Positions 54,469 through 64,000 of a stretch of 64,000 nt of DNA are shown in pieces. The notes beneath the pieces were generated by a model, which was given only the letters and a program-made list of their open reading frames with translations, did not search any database and was not told the origin of the DNA. The stretch spans positions 33,077,307 to 33,141,306 of the forward strand of contig NC_068343.1 in the NCBI RefSeq assembly GCF_014633365.1. Reading direction: 5' to 3'. The stretch comes from Diospyros lotus. Its lineage: Eukaryota; Streptophyta; Magnoliopsida; Ericales; Ebenaceae. Within the stretch, counting starts at the first letter, position 1, and every line of letters begins with the position of its first letter. Made by a program: the position numbers and the translations under genes.

Positions 54469-57044
54469 TATAATACCCAAGAAATTGGGATTATTTGAAA
54501 ATAGGTGTTTTATTAGAAAAATGAAATTTGGGGGAAGATTGGTATCTAAATAGCCCAAAAAATTGACTGAATCGAATGCAAGGAGTGCCCTGGAGTCAAG
54601 ATATCCAAGGAAAATGATACAGAATTGATGAACATCTCAAGAAATGATTTTTAGCATCGAGAGAAATCGAATCAGAGACAATTTTCGGTACAGCTTCAGA
54701 TCGGGCTGAAAAATAGAATTGTCTTAAGGGACTTCCGAGAAGTCAATGAAACCCTCAAAGAAGTCAAATTAGGCCTAAAAATCAACCCTTAAGTGGTTTC
54801 GGGGTGAAACAAGGAGGTTTTACAAGCAAAGCATAAGTCCCAGCCAAAGTGTAATTTTTGAATTTTCCCGAGGGAGGTCGAAATGACCTATTTCCTGGAA
54901 CTTCGAGGGTCAAATGAGAAATTTAGAATGTAAAGGTCTCAACGGAAGTTTTGGAAAACTCAGGGACTTTCTGGAAATGGCCGAAATGATATTTCAGAAA
55001 TTTAAGGGGTGGAAGTGTAATTTTCAAAAAGGGAAACCATGGCTAACCAACATCCAATCACCAAAATCGGCCATGGGAGACCCAAGGAAGTGGCTGGGGG
55101 GCCTCAGGGCAAGGCCAAGACAAGCTTCTTGGCTGAAAAATGGCCAAAAACACGTCGGAATCAAGCCAACTTTTAGCCGAAAGTGGCCGAAAGTTTGGCC
55201 ACTGAGATAGAAAAGTTGGAGCTCTTTTGGTGGGTTTTGGACTAACTTGGGGGAGGTAGAGGCATCTAAGGGGTTGGATTAAGCGGCTAAGGGTAGTTTC
55301 GATTCTCGAATTTAGCTATAAATAGAGTTGGAGTGGCCAAGGGTTTCAAAAAAGTGGGAGCTTCAAATCGAGGGTGTTATTGAATGAATTGGGGTTTCAA
55401 ATCATAGGGCTTTTGTTGCCCATGGCTTGAGGACGAATTATGGAGAATTTGGTGTGCTTTTGTGATGGTTTGAGGGCTGTTCGAAGGTCGTCGGAGAAAG
55501 GAGGCGGTCCGCCTGGCTGAACTTTTGAGCCCCCGGTTGGACGTCTTCCAGTCCTTTCAGGCCTAAAGATAAACCATGTTGATCGACTCTAGGAGAGCAA
55601 GAAGATGGCATCGAAATCTCCCATAGCTGGTGTACTGGCTCCGGAGAAGATGACTAGTGCGTGGGCCACACTCTTTAGTCACCATGCGTAGCCCATATGC
55701 CAGCGTGTGAGGGTGCGTGTGTGCTTGAAAAATTTGGGAAAAAATGCCAAAAATTCTAGAAAAATATTATCTCGAGGGTTGTGGAAAAAGTTTTGGATTT
55801 GGCCTTCTCGATTTCTTGATTTTCGCAATGACTAGCCTCATTTTGCGTGCAAATGAAGTTTTGAGGTAAGTTCTGGAATTTTCTATTGAAAGTCTTAGAA
55901 TATAATGAATTGTTGTTGAAAAAGATTTGAGAAAATAATCAAGAAGGTATTTATTTGGTATTTTAGAAGAGAAAATGAAGGAAAATGTGAAGAAATTGGA
56001 GTATTTATATATTCCGCGATTTAATATAATTTATAGGATTGTTGTGCTCAAGATTAAGTGGTTTGTGCAACTTTTGAGATTTAACACAAAAATCAAGATT
56101 GGGCACGCAAATTGAGTCGATGCGTATTTTTTGAGGTATTCCGAACTTCATGCTAAAGGTGAGTGGTTTTGTCCCGAGAACCTATATATGGCATGTTTGT
56201 TTCATTATGCATGATATTTATTGAAGTTATGATCATTTTGTCATATTGCATGGAAAGTCGTAATTTTTACATGGCAAGATATTATTGGCATATTGATACT
56301 CATGCATGAGATTGGGACGTCACCCTGACAGTGTAGCCATAATTTCCCAAGGGCAAATGATGGAATAACGTTAGGATTATCTTAAAAGTAGGTCAAGATT
56401 TTGCTTAAGGTTTCGTGCCAGGCTGGTGGGCTAGGGAAGTTACACTAGAGCATATGATTGTTCATATTATTGCATTATGTATTCATGTATCACGTTTCTA
56501 AACCCTCACTAGAAAATTCATCTTTTAATTGGGTTATGCTCCTGGAACATTCAAACGTTATAGTTAGGATTTGTAGTTATGGCAAGGGGATGATTGAGAT
56601 GTGACGGGACGTGATGACGTGACTGATGAGTTCGACAAGTTATTCTGGTATAAGCACATCCGTGAGGATTCAAGATATATTTTTAATCATGTTTAGAAGA
56701 TTATAGTATATTGAAGATCATGTATAATTGTTACGATTTAATGTATTTCTGAGGAATCGTCAGGTTATACAGATAAGTCTCCATGTATTTAAGTATTTGA
56801 TGATATGATGATACTGATTCTTATGTTATGATTAAGTGAATTCAGTTATGTACCATATCAGGTTTTAATTTTAAGCTTCCGCATTTGTGATGATTACTTG
56901 TTTTAACTTATTGATTCTTATTTTGTTATGTTGAGAAGGTATAATAGGATTGTCGGGAAATAATTATATTGAGTTTATGAAAAGAAAAAAATATTTCCAA
57001 AATTCCTAAGTCATTTAATGCTCGGGAAATAGCGGGGTGTTACA
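54469..57044 (+). repeat. Family Z solo LTR (plus strand)
   Basis: It starts TATAATACCCAAG, a changed TGTAATACCC, and ends AGCGGGGTGTTACA, 2576 bp. It matches both halves of the Z copy split by Tat-2. CTATAAATAG (55316-55325) precedes a leader, and a GTAAG donor-like site lies at 55866. No primer-binding site follows. The 54914-55210 frame lies in the untranslated part and has no domain. No matching target-site duplication is seen. Confidence 0.8.
55316..55325 (+). promoter_or_regulatory. TATA box of the family Z LTR
   Basis: CTATAAATAG, followed by a leader to a GAGGTAAGTT donor-like site at about 55863-55872. Confidence 0.6.
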
Positions 57045-57933
57045 ACGGCTCCGGAGTAACCCTATTTTCCGGTGAGCTCTTTGAAACCTTTTAAAACTTA
57101 TGCCAAAGCCTCCCAAATTCTCTAGAAATTCTCCCTAGCACTAAAGGAACAAAAGCCCTATGCTCTCAACACTCGATTTGCCTTCGATTTTGAATGAAAC
57201 CCTCGGCCTTAAGAACTCGATTTATACCCAATTTCCACCAGATTTTTGACCATACACAAGCTTTCCTATACCCTAAGCTTCGAATATGATCATTACAAGC
57301 CTCGAATAGAGCTAAATGATGATGAAATTCCCTCGAAATCTTTGACTAAATTTTCGATTATTTTGAAATTAATTTCCCTTCATCTCATCGTCGATCCCAG
57401 CCAATACCTTTGCCCAATCGAACCATCATGGCCTGGTGAGCATTCTGGTACCCCTTGGAAGTCCCGCCGATGGCCGTCGTAAAGTTGGCCAGTGATTTGC
57501 AGGTTTCACACCTGTTTCCATTATTTGCACTTTCATTCCTCAACTTTTACTATTTCTCGTTTTTGCCCTTATCTCTCAAACCCTGGGTTTTTCACTTATT
57601 TCATTAGAACCCAAAAGTTTAGGATGTCTTATTACACCCTTAAAAGTTTAGAAAAAATCTCTTTTTGACCACCTTTAGTCAGATTTTAGATTCTGCACTT
57701 TGGCCTGAATGCCCCTAATCGCGTATTTTCGACCCCAAACCTTTGTGAATCTCTTGTTTTTGACAACCCATGATTCTTTGGAAATTTTTACCCTCCAAGT
57801 TTCATATTGGTATGGTCACTTACCTTTTTGTTCATGTTTTAGAATTTGCACATGGGCCCGAAATATATGATAAATTGCATTTAGACCCAAAAGATTTCTA
57901 AAATACTTTTGATATAAAATTTCGGGTATTACA
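57045..57933 (-). repeat. Family W LTR, 5' part
   Basis: On the minus strand it starts TGTAATACCCGAAATTTTAT at 57933. A TATA-like GGTATAAATCGAG lies at about 57217-57229, in the same architecture as family Z. The Z solo LTR is inserted at 57044/57045 in the opposite orientation. No gene is visible. Confidence 0.65.
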
Positions 57934-58474
57934 CCATGCAATTCTCATAAAGTCTCACATAAATATGCATGCATGCTCCATTATAGAAATGTTCACATCA
58001 CGATCATCATGCACATGTAAACATTTCAATATCATTTTTATTCATGGGCCTATGGTATATTCATCCACAAGATTTAATATTCATCATTGGGTTTCATTTC
58101 CATACCATTTCTCAATATCAAGCAGATTGATTACATATATTCATCATAAAAGTCTCATGGCTTTTGTTTCTTATTACACATGATAAATTTCTCCCCCTTA
58201 AGACGCCCACATATCATCAAAAAACATTTTAAGACTCATTTGAACACTACAAGATGTTTGGGGAAGAGATTACAAACATTTAAGAAACTGAAAATTTCAA
58301 GATTTTAGGCTCGGATTAAAAAGGGAACTATTGGATAAATTTGAATCCAAATGATTCAAATCCTATTCCAAAATGCAGATTATCAAGCTAGGTTTATAAC
58401 ACAAAAGTGGATCTTAATTTTGATATTGGAACAAAAAGTTATGGTCAAAAGAGTACAAGGCGCGTAGTGTAAGT

Positions 58475-58685
58475 TTCTGTTTGAGCAAGTTTTGAAATAT
58501 AGAGTACAAGTTTCGAAATATAAGTTTCTGTTTGATCAAGTTTTGAAATATAGAGTAAAAGTTTCGAAATATAAGTTTCTATTTTATCAAGTCTCGAAAT
58601 ACAGAGTACAAGTTTCGAAATACAGAGATTATGTTTCGAAATCAAAGTTTCTGCTCGGTCAAGTTTCGAAATATATGGGTTAGGT
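58475..58685. repeat. 51-bp tandem repeat with TTTCGAAA palindromes
   Basis: Three to four units begin TTTCTGTTTGATCAAGTTTT and each contain one or two TTTCGAAAT or TTTTGAAAT words. The minus-strand frame reads YISKLVLYISKL-like text, and a plus-strand frame also stays open. Both simply read the repeat. Confidence 0.8.
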
Positions 58686-58954
58686 TATGAAATCTTTAGC
58701 TTGAATAGTTGACCAAACTTACACAAAACTGAAAATCCATGAATGACAAACACCCCAAAACGACCACCACTAGCTTCCTAACCCACAAATGCCATTCCTT
58801 GAAGTAAAAATAGGGTGAAAACCCCAACGAGACTCTCAACAAGACTATCCAATTTACAAAACCAATATACAATATTTACAACCAATGGAGAGAGAAACCC
58901 ATTTTACCAAAAAAGGTTTCAATACAATGAAGAAGATAAAATCTTGTATCAAAT

Positions 58955-58956
<2 letters not shown>

Positions 58957-58999
<43 letters not shown>
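58957..58999. repeat. GA microsatellite
   Basis: About 21 GA units, in the region that would be the U3 or leader of unit 3. Confidence 0.9.
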
Positions 59000-59006
<7 letters not shown>

Positions 59007-60504
59007 TGAAGAAAAGCTTGCATAGCCAAATAAAAAAGGGTACAAGGAGAACTTGCCTTGTTGATGAAAATCAAAGAAGAAGAGAAGCCTTTCGTTGAAG
59101 TTGAAATCCTCACTCCTTGAAACTCCAAAAAAACAGAAAAATGGAGGAAGAAGAAGATGCAAATGAAAAAGGAACAAAAAAGAAGAAAAAGCAACGAGAG
59201 AGAGAGAGATTAGAAATGGAAGAATGAAGAAGAAAACAAGAAAGTATGGAGAGGTGAAGGGGAAGGAGTGGGCTGCCAACCACCTCCCTTGCTTTTACCT
59301 TTTTACCCCTACTTCATGCACACACATACACAATATTTTATGGCCATTTTGCATCATTTGTTTTTTCTTTCCTCTTTTCTTTATTCTCTCTAATTAAGAA
59401 ATTTCCCATTTGCCCTCATCTTTTTCAAACACAACATGTGCTTTAAACCCTTATTAGTCATTTGCTTCATTTTTTTCCTTTGTCATTTTCATTTTCTTTT
59501 TCACCCAAATGGCATATGTAAATTCATTTATTTATAATTCATTTAGCTAAAATGCAACATTTATGCACTTGGTGTTAAGGTTCACTCTCGGATTTTCCTG
59601 CTAGCATAGGAAGTCCAAGAAAATGTCTATTCAAAATGGATACAGATACTCAAAATTTTCTTTCCATTTCCATATTTGCTCACTATTAATAGGAGCCAAA
59701 ATAAATATTACACATTCTTTACATTATCATCTCGAGCTTACCACCCTTACATTGTTAAAATAATAAGGGCACTAAGACTTTAAATATAAAATGAAACACT
59801 CTACTCATGCCCTCAAAACTACACCCATGGATCTTGCGGCCGAGATATCATTGTACACATCTAACCAGAACTCGCCCCAATTAACTATCTTCCCCTTTCT
59901 TGGAATAACAAAAGAAACAAAGTGAGCCACAAGGCTTAACAAGTATATAGCAAAGGGAAGCATCAATAGATCAATATATGAAGACATGAACAACTCAGAG
60001 CCAAGGGAAATCACTACCCTACATCTAGACATCAATTGGATTCATGCCCTCAACACTTGATAACATCCTCAAAGAAATACAATTTCTTACATTTTATCAA
60101 AACACATTTTCAGGGTGAGCCACAAGGCTCGACAAGTATATAAAAATAATGGAAAATAGGTACGACCAGACTTTCGCTGAACATCATGCATATCATGCTG
60201 TATATGGAACACACACTAGCCTTATATACATAATCGACACATAATCCATGCCATGAGGTTATATAACATGATACCGAACGATAACTAGCCATAACATAAA
60301 TGCATAGATGCACATATATAGTCCTTAAGACCCACATAAAATGCATACACTAGCATCCAAGTCCCGGTATACAAACCTGCTAACAGCCAAGAGCAGGCTA
60401 CTAAGTCAACCACATGAGCCCAAGGCTCCCATACCACATCCATAGATATCATATCCATCACTATTGTCATCATGTGCCACCGCACTCTCAATCTCATCAA
60501 GGTC

Positions 60505-60645
60505 ACAAGCTATTGTGGGCCTCCACCCATAGTCTAACGCATCACAAGATCCAGCTACTGTGGGCCTCCACCCACAGTCTTATGCATCACAGGATCTAGT
60601 TATTGTGGGCCTTCACCCACAATCTTACGCATTATAATCACAAGC
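60505..60645. repeat. 45-bp tandem repeat in X unit 2
   Basis: Three units share the form CACAAGATCCAGCTACTGTG, GGCCTCCACCCACAGTCT and GCAT. Each contains the hairpin CTGTGGG...CCCACAG or a variant. Confidence 0.85.
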
Positions 60646-61353
60646 CAATTTTCACCACCATTACCACCATGCAATACATCATATAAGGGATGCAATGGCT
60701 CTTGTAGCATTAACGTGATGACAAGGCCCCCATAAGTCAAGCATCAGGCCATGCTATGCCCACGTAGGAATTCACACACACAAATGCTCTAATGCATATG
60801 CTCGCCTAACATACACAAGCCAACACTCACAGGCCAACCGTGTCATGCCAATGCTCACGCTCTTAACACATACAAAGCATGACTCCTAATGAACGCAACC
60901 CATGACCCAACATCATAATGTGAAGTAATATAGTAATGCAATGCAATACACACAACCACAAGCAATGTTATAACAAGTAACATTCACACACCCTTAATTT
61001 TTGCCCATTAAGATTCTTGGCTATTTCACACAATTCAATATTTAATAGGTTCCACCACATCAATTAAGTGTAATTACTTGATAATATTGGTAACCATTTC
61101 AATGTGGAAGTATCCGATTCCATAATTTAAGATTGAACAAATTTTAAGGAATGTGAAAGCTACAAATCAAGCATACATTTCAGAGGAAGCCCACAAGCTA
61201 AATAGTTGCCCAAATGGCTCAAATCCTATACCAAATCGAAGCTTATTGAGTTAGGGTCGCAAAAAAAAAAAAAAAAAAAAATTCTTAATTCTGATATCGA
61301 GACAAAAAGTTATAGTTCAAAGAGTACAAGGTGTGCAGTCTGAAAAAAGGAGG

Positions 61354-61440
61354 ATTAGTCGACTAATGGAAGGTTTAGTCGACTATGGAAATTTTTAGTC
61401 AATTTTGGCTGAGTCTACTATTCAGATTACTTTGTCGACT
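61354..61440. repeat. TAGTCGACTA palindromes in X unit 2
   Basis: ATTAGTCGACTAAT at 61354-61367 and TTTAGTCGACTA at 61374-61385, with decayed relatives to about 61440. Homologous to 7309-7388. Confidence 0.75.
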
Positions 61441-62206
61441 GGGCCAAGGGTTGGCACAAAAATTTGAGAAAACTGGCCTCTGCTGAGTTGACTAAACCCC
61501 AAGATTATTTGACTCAACACTGCAAATGAACCCGAAACACCCCAAAATGACCATCACTAGCTTCCTAATCCACAAATGTCATTCCTTGTATAAAAAAGGG
61601 GTAAACAAGCCCCAATGAGACCAACAACAGGACCCAACAAAAGTTTTAAGATGACATACGGTTTGAAGGAAAAATAAAGAAAATATACAACCGATACCGA
61701 CAATAATTTTTAACAGTGAGGGGATGAAGAACCATGAAGCATTTCGACATCACAATGGAAAAGAAGGAAAGCTTGCACAAAAATAAAATAAAAGTGCAAG
61801 GAGAACTTGCCTTTCATGATGCTTGAATCGAAGAAAAAGAAACCCCCAAAGCTGCAACCTTGAAGCTCCTAGCAGCAAGAAAAAATATGAAAGGAGAAGA
61901 ATAGAAGAGGAAGAAGTGAAGAATCGGGAGAACAGGGGGATGGCATGCACGTCTACCCCCAACTGCTCCCATCAACCCATTTCTCTCTTCTCTTTTCCCC
62001 AATTTTACCCTTACACACATGCAACACACAAATATCTAAACCTTTTTTAGTCTTTTGTCATTTTTCTTATTTCTTTCCTCTTCTCTTTAAATCCTCATTT
62101 ATGGATTTCCACAATTACCCTTAACTTTTTCTCTCCTCCAATACATTCATGGAACTGATGAGAAAATAAAATGTCATATTTTACTCTCTTAATATTTAGT
62201 CTTTTA

Positions 62207-64000
62207 TGTTAGGGCCTGCTCCCGGATTTTTCCGCTAGCATAGGAAGTCTGAGAGAAAGTTCATTCAAGATGGATATAGATACAAAAATCACTCAAAATT
62301 TGCCAAAAATTTATTTTCATTTCCATATTTGCTCACTAACAATAGGAGCCAAAATAAATTATACAACATTCACTACATTATCATCTCGGGATTACCACCC
62401 ATAGATTTTCAAAATAACAGGGCACTAAGTCTTTAAATGCAAAATGAAACTCTCTATTCATGCCCTCAAAATATACTCATGGATTTCTAGGCCGGGACAT
62501 CTCTGTACACATCTAACCGGGACTAGCCCCAAATAATCATCTTCCCATTTCTTGGAATGACAATAGAAGCAAGGGTGAGCCATAAAGCTCAACAAGTATA
62601 TAACAAAAGGAAGCATCAATAGATCGGTATATGAAGGCATGAATAACTTGGAACCAAAAGAAAATCATTACCTGACATTTGAACATTGATTGGGTTCATG
62701 CATTCTATATTTGACAACAATGTCCTCAAAGAAAATACAATTTCTTACCTTTTTTTTTTTTCAAAACCCATTTTTCAAGATGTGCCACAAGGCTCGACAA
62801 GTTTTATATTCAACAACAGCAATAGCTGAATTAAAGACATGAATAGTGAAGAGGGTCTACAATAGATACCTTACCGCCCATACCAATGTTTTCCAACCAT
62901 TTAATTAGAATATAAATTTTTTTCCATAATAATAATAATAATACAACCCCCTTCCTATGTTTCAATATAATATCATGTCTTTTATCCACATTTTCATAGC
63001 AGTCTTAGATCATTTCATTTCCCGCTCACAACATGTGAAATCATCGATGCATAATTATACCATGTGCCATTGCCATGCACGATAATTGTGAAGACACACT
63101 GCCATACAATGTAATCACGCAAACACACCGCCATGCAATATAATTATGCGAACACACCGCCATATAATATAACCACACCGCTATGTAATATAATCACACG
63201 GACACACCGCCATACAAAATACTTACGCTGACACACCGCCATGCAATATAATTACGCGGACACACCGTCATGCAATATAATCACATGGACACACCACCAT
63301 GAAATATAATCACGCGGACACACCGTCGTGCAATACAATCCTGCGGACACAACGCCATACAATATAATTACGCAGACACACCACCATATAATATTATCAC
63401 GCGGACACACCACCATACAATAAAATCATGCATACACACCGCCATACAATATAATCATGCGGACACACTGCTATGCAATATAATCTCGCGGATACACTAC
63501 CATGCAATATAATCACGTGGACACATCGCCATACAATATACTTACGCGGACACACTGCCATGCAATATAATTCCACAGATACATCGCCATGCAATATAAT
63601 TACGTGGACACACCACCTTGCAATGCAACACATAAGAAATGCAATAGCTCTTACAACATTAACGTGATGGCAAGCCCCCCATAAGCCAAGCATCAGGCCA
63701 TGCTACGCCCACATAGGAATTCACACACACGAATGCCCTAATACATATGCTAGCCTAACATACACAAGTTAACACTCACAGGCTAACCGTGTCATGCTAA
63801 TACTCACACTCCCAACACATACAAAGAATGACCCCCCAATGAATGCAATCCATGACCCAACATTATAATGCGAAGCAATATAGAAACACAATGCAATGAA
63901 ATGCAGCCTCAAGCATAGTTATAACGAGTAACATTCACACACCCTTAATTTTTGCCCATGAAGGTTCTTCACTATATATTTCATCCAATTCAACCTTTAG
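62207..64000 (-). repeat. Family X unit 1, continuing past the window edge
   Basis: On the minus strand it ends CCGGGAGCAGGCCCTAACA at 62207. It aligns with unit 2 and with 7.7-8.0 kb (CCCATAAGCCAAGCATCAGG and TAACGTGATGGCAAG). A 29-bp minisatellite fills 63085-63625. The two GAGCC words are at 62575 and 62781. The right part lies outside the window. No genes. Confidence 0.78.
63085..63625. repeat. 29-bp minisatellite in X unit 1
   Basis: About 18 units of the form ACACACCGCCATGCAATATA, then ATCACGCGG, each with a few changes, run head to tail. In unit 2 the matching position holds only one such word (CACCATGCAATACATCA near 60667). Frames on both strands just read the repeat. Confidence 0.9.

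Larger units (their letters stand above)
57934..59572 (-). repeat. Family X unit 3 (partial)
   Basis: It aligns with units 1 and 2 and with 7149-7500: TGGCATTTGTGGGTTAGGAAG and GGTCGTTTTGGGGTGTTT on the minus strand, and TTGACCATAACTTTTTGTT at about 58433-58451. Instead of TAGTCGACTA palindromes it has TTTCGAAAT repeats (58480-58685). A GA run is at 58957-58999. On the minus strand a purine/pyrimidine leader with AAGGCAAGTTCTCC (donor-like, about 59055) is present. It is cut by the W LTR at 57933. Confidence 0.75.
59573..62206 (-). repeat. Family X unit 2
   Basis: It is the most complete X copy in the window, on the minus strand. It contains the leader (61797-62020), the TTAGTCGACTAA palindromes (61354-61440), a 45-bp tandem repeat (60505-60640), two GAGCCACAAGGCT words (59925 and 60118), and the LTR-like end TTTTCCTGCTAGCATAGGAAG near 59593. 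It abuts unit 1 at about 62206 head to tail. Empty sites for the hAT-like MITE and for Tat-1 are preserved here. No genes. Confidence 0.75.

Noticed and set aside
52245..57938. Target-site duplication for the W LTR
   Set aside because: GACAA and CCATG do not match, so I do not claim one.
58854..59279. A 141-codon minus-strand Phe/Leu/Ser-rich frame that looks like a membrane protein
   Set aside because: It reads the complement of a purine-rich leader and a GA microsatellite of an X unit. Hydrophobic codons are a by-product of composition.
63085..63625. CRISPR-like array
   Set aside because: Units are head-to-tail 29-bp repeats without unique spacers, in plant DNA. It is a minisatellite.

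Overview
The window is plant nuclear DNA made almost entirely of nested transposable elements. No intact host gene is visible. Two complete or near-complete Tat-type Ty3/gypsy pol regions, a non-autonomous CACTA element, hAT elements and Copia-type solo LTRs indicate a flowering plant. A broken TIR-NBS-LRR (TNL) resistance gene with a C-terminal post-LRR domain argues for a eudicot or another TNL-bearing lineage rather than a grass. LTR and repeat family names X, Y, Z and W are my own labels.

Layout. 1-7148: internal region and 3' LTR of a gypsy element with no recognisable coding domain, inserted in a long LTR of family X. That X LTR continues at 7149-8534, 22715-22916 and 23515-23922. It is split by a complete Tat element (Tat-1, 8535-22714, minus strand, TSD CCTCT) and by a hAT-like MITE (22917-23514, 8-bp TSD). 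Tat-1 itself carries a roughly 3-kb gypsy solo LTR (about 14241-17296) and a Copia-like solo LTR (20052-21559, TSD ATCCA). 23923-33470: AT-rich DNA with four copies of family Y, a Cassandra-like 5S-derived solo LTR (25990-26214), a cluster of ATCCGGAT palindromes and several inverted repeats. 33470-36190: the TNL pseudogene. 36607-37486: a hAT transposase remnant.

39049-49945: a minus-strand family Z solo LTR (TSD CATAT) split by a second Tat element (Tat-2, about 39871-49014) that has lost its 3' LTR. 50221-52205: a Copia-like solo LTR (TSD ATATA) containing a 1.2-kb CACTA element (TSD GGT). 52250-57933: a minus-strand family W LTR interrupted by a plus-strand family Z solo LTR (54469-57044). 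57934-64000: three head-to-tail minus-strand family X units that differ in their internal tandem repeats.

Both Tat elements have gag, protease, reverse transcriptase, RNase H, a second RNase H-like domain and integrase on the minus strand. Both also have an extra coiled-coil ORF on the opposite strand, downstream of integrase. Both are inactivated by stops and frameshifts. The most unusual signals are the two antisense extra ORFs, the palindrome arrays and exchangeable tandem repeats inside the X LTRs, the hairpin repeats in the Tat-2 LTR and CACTA element, and a TNL gene whose NB-ARC region is replaced by a hairpin-bearing segment.
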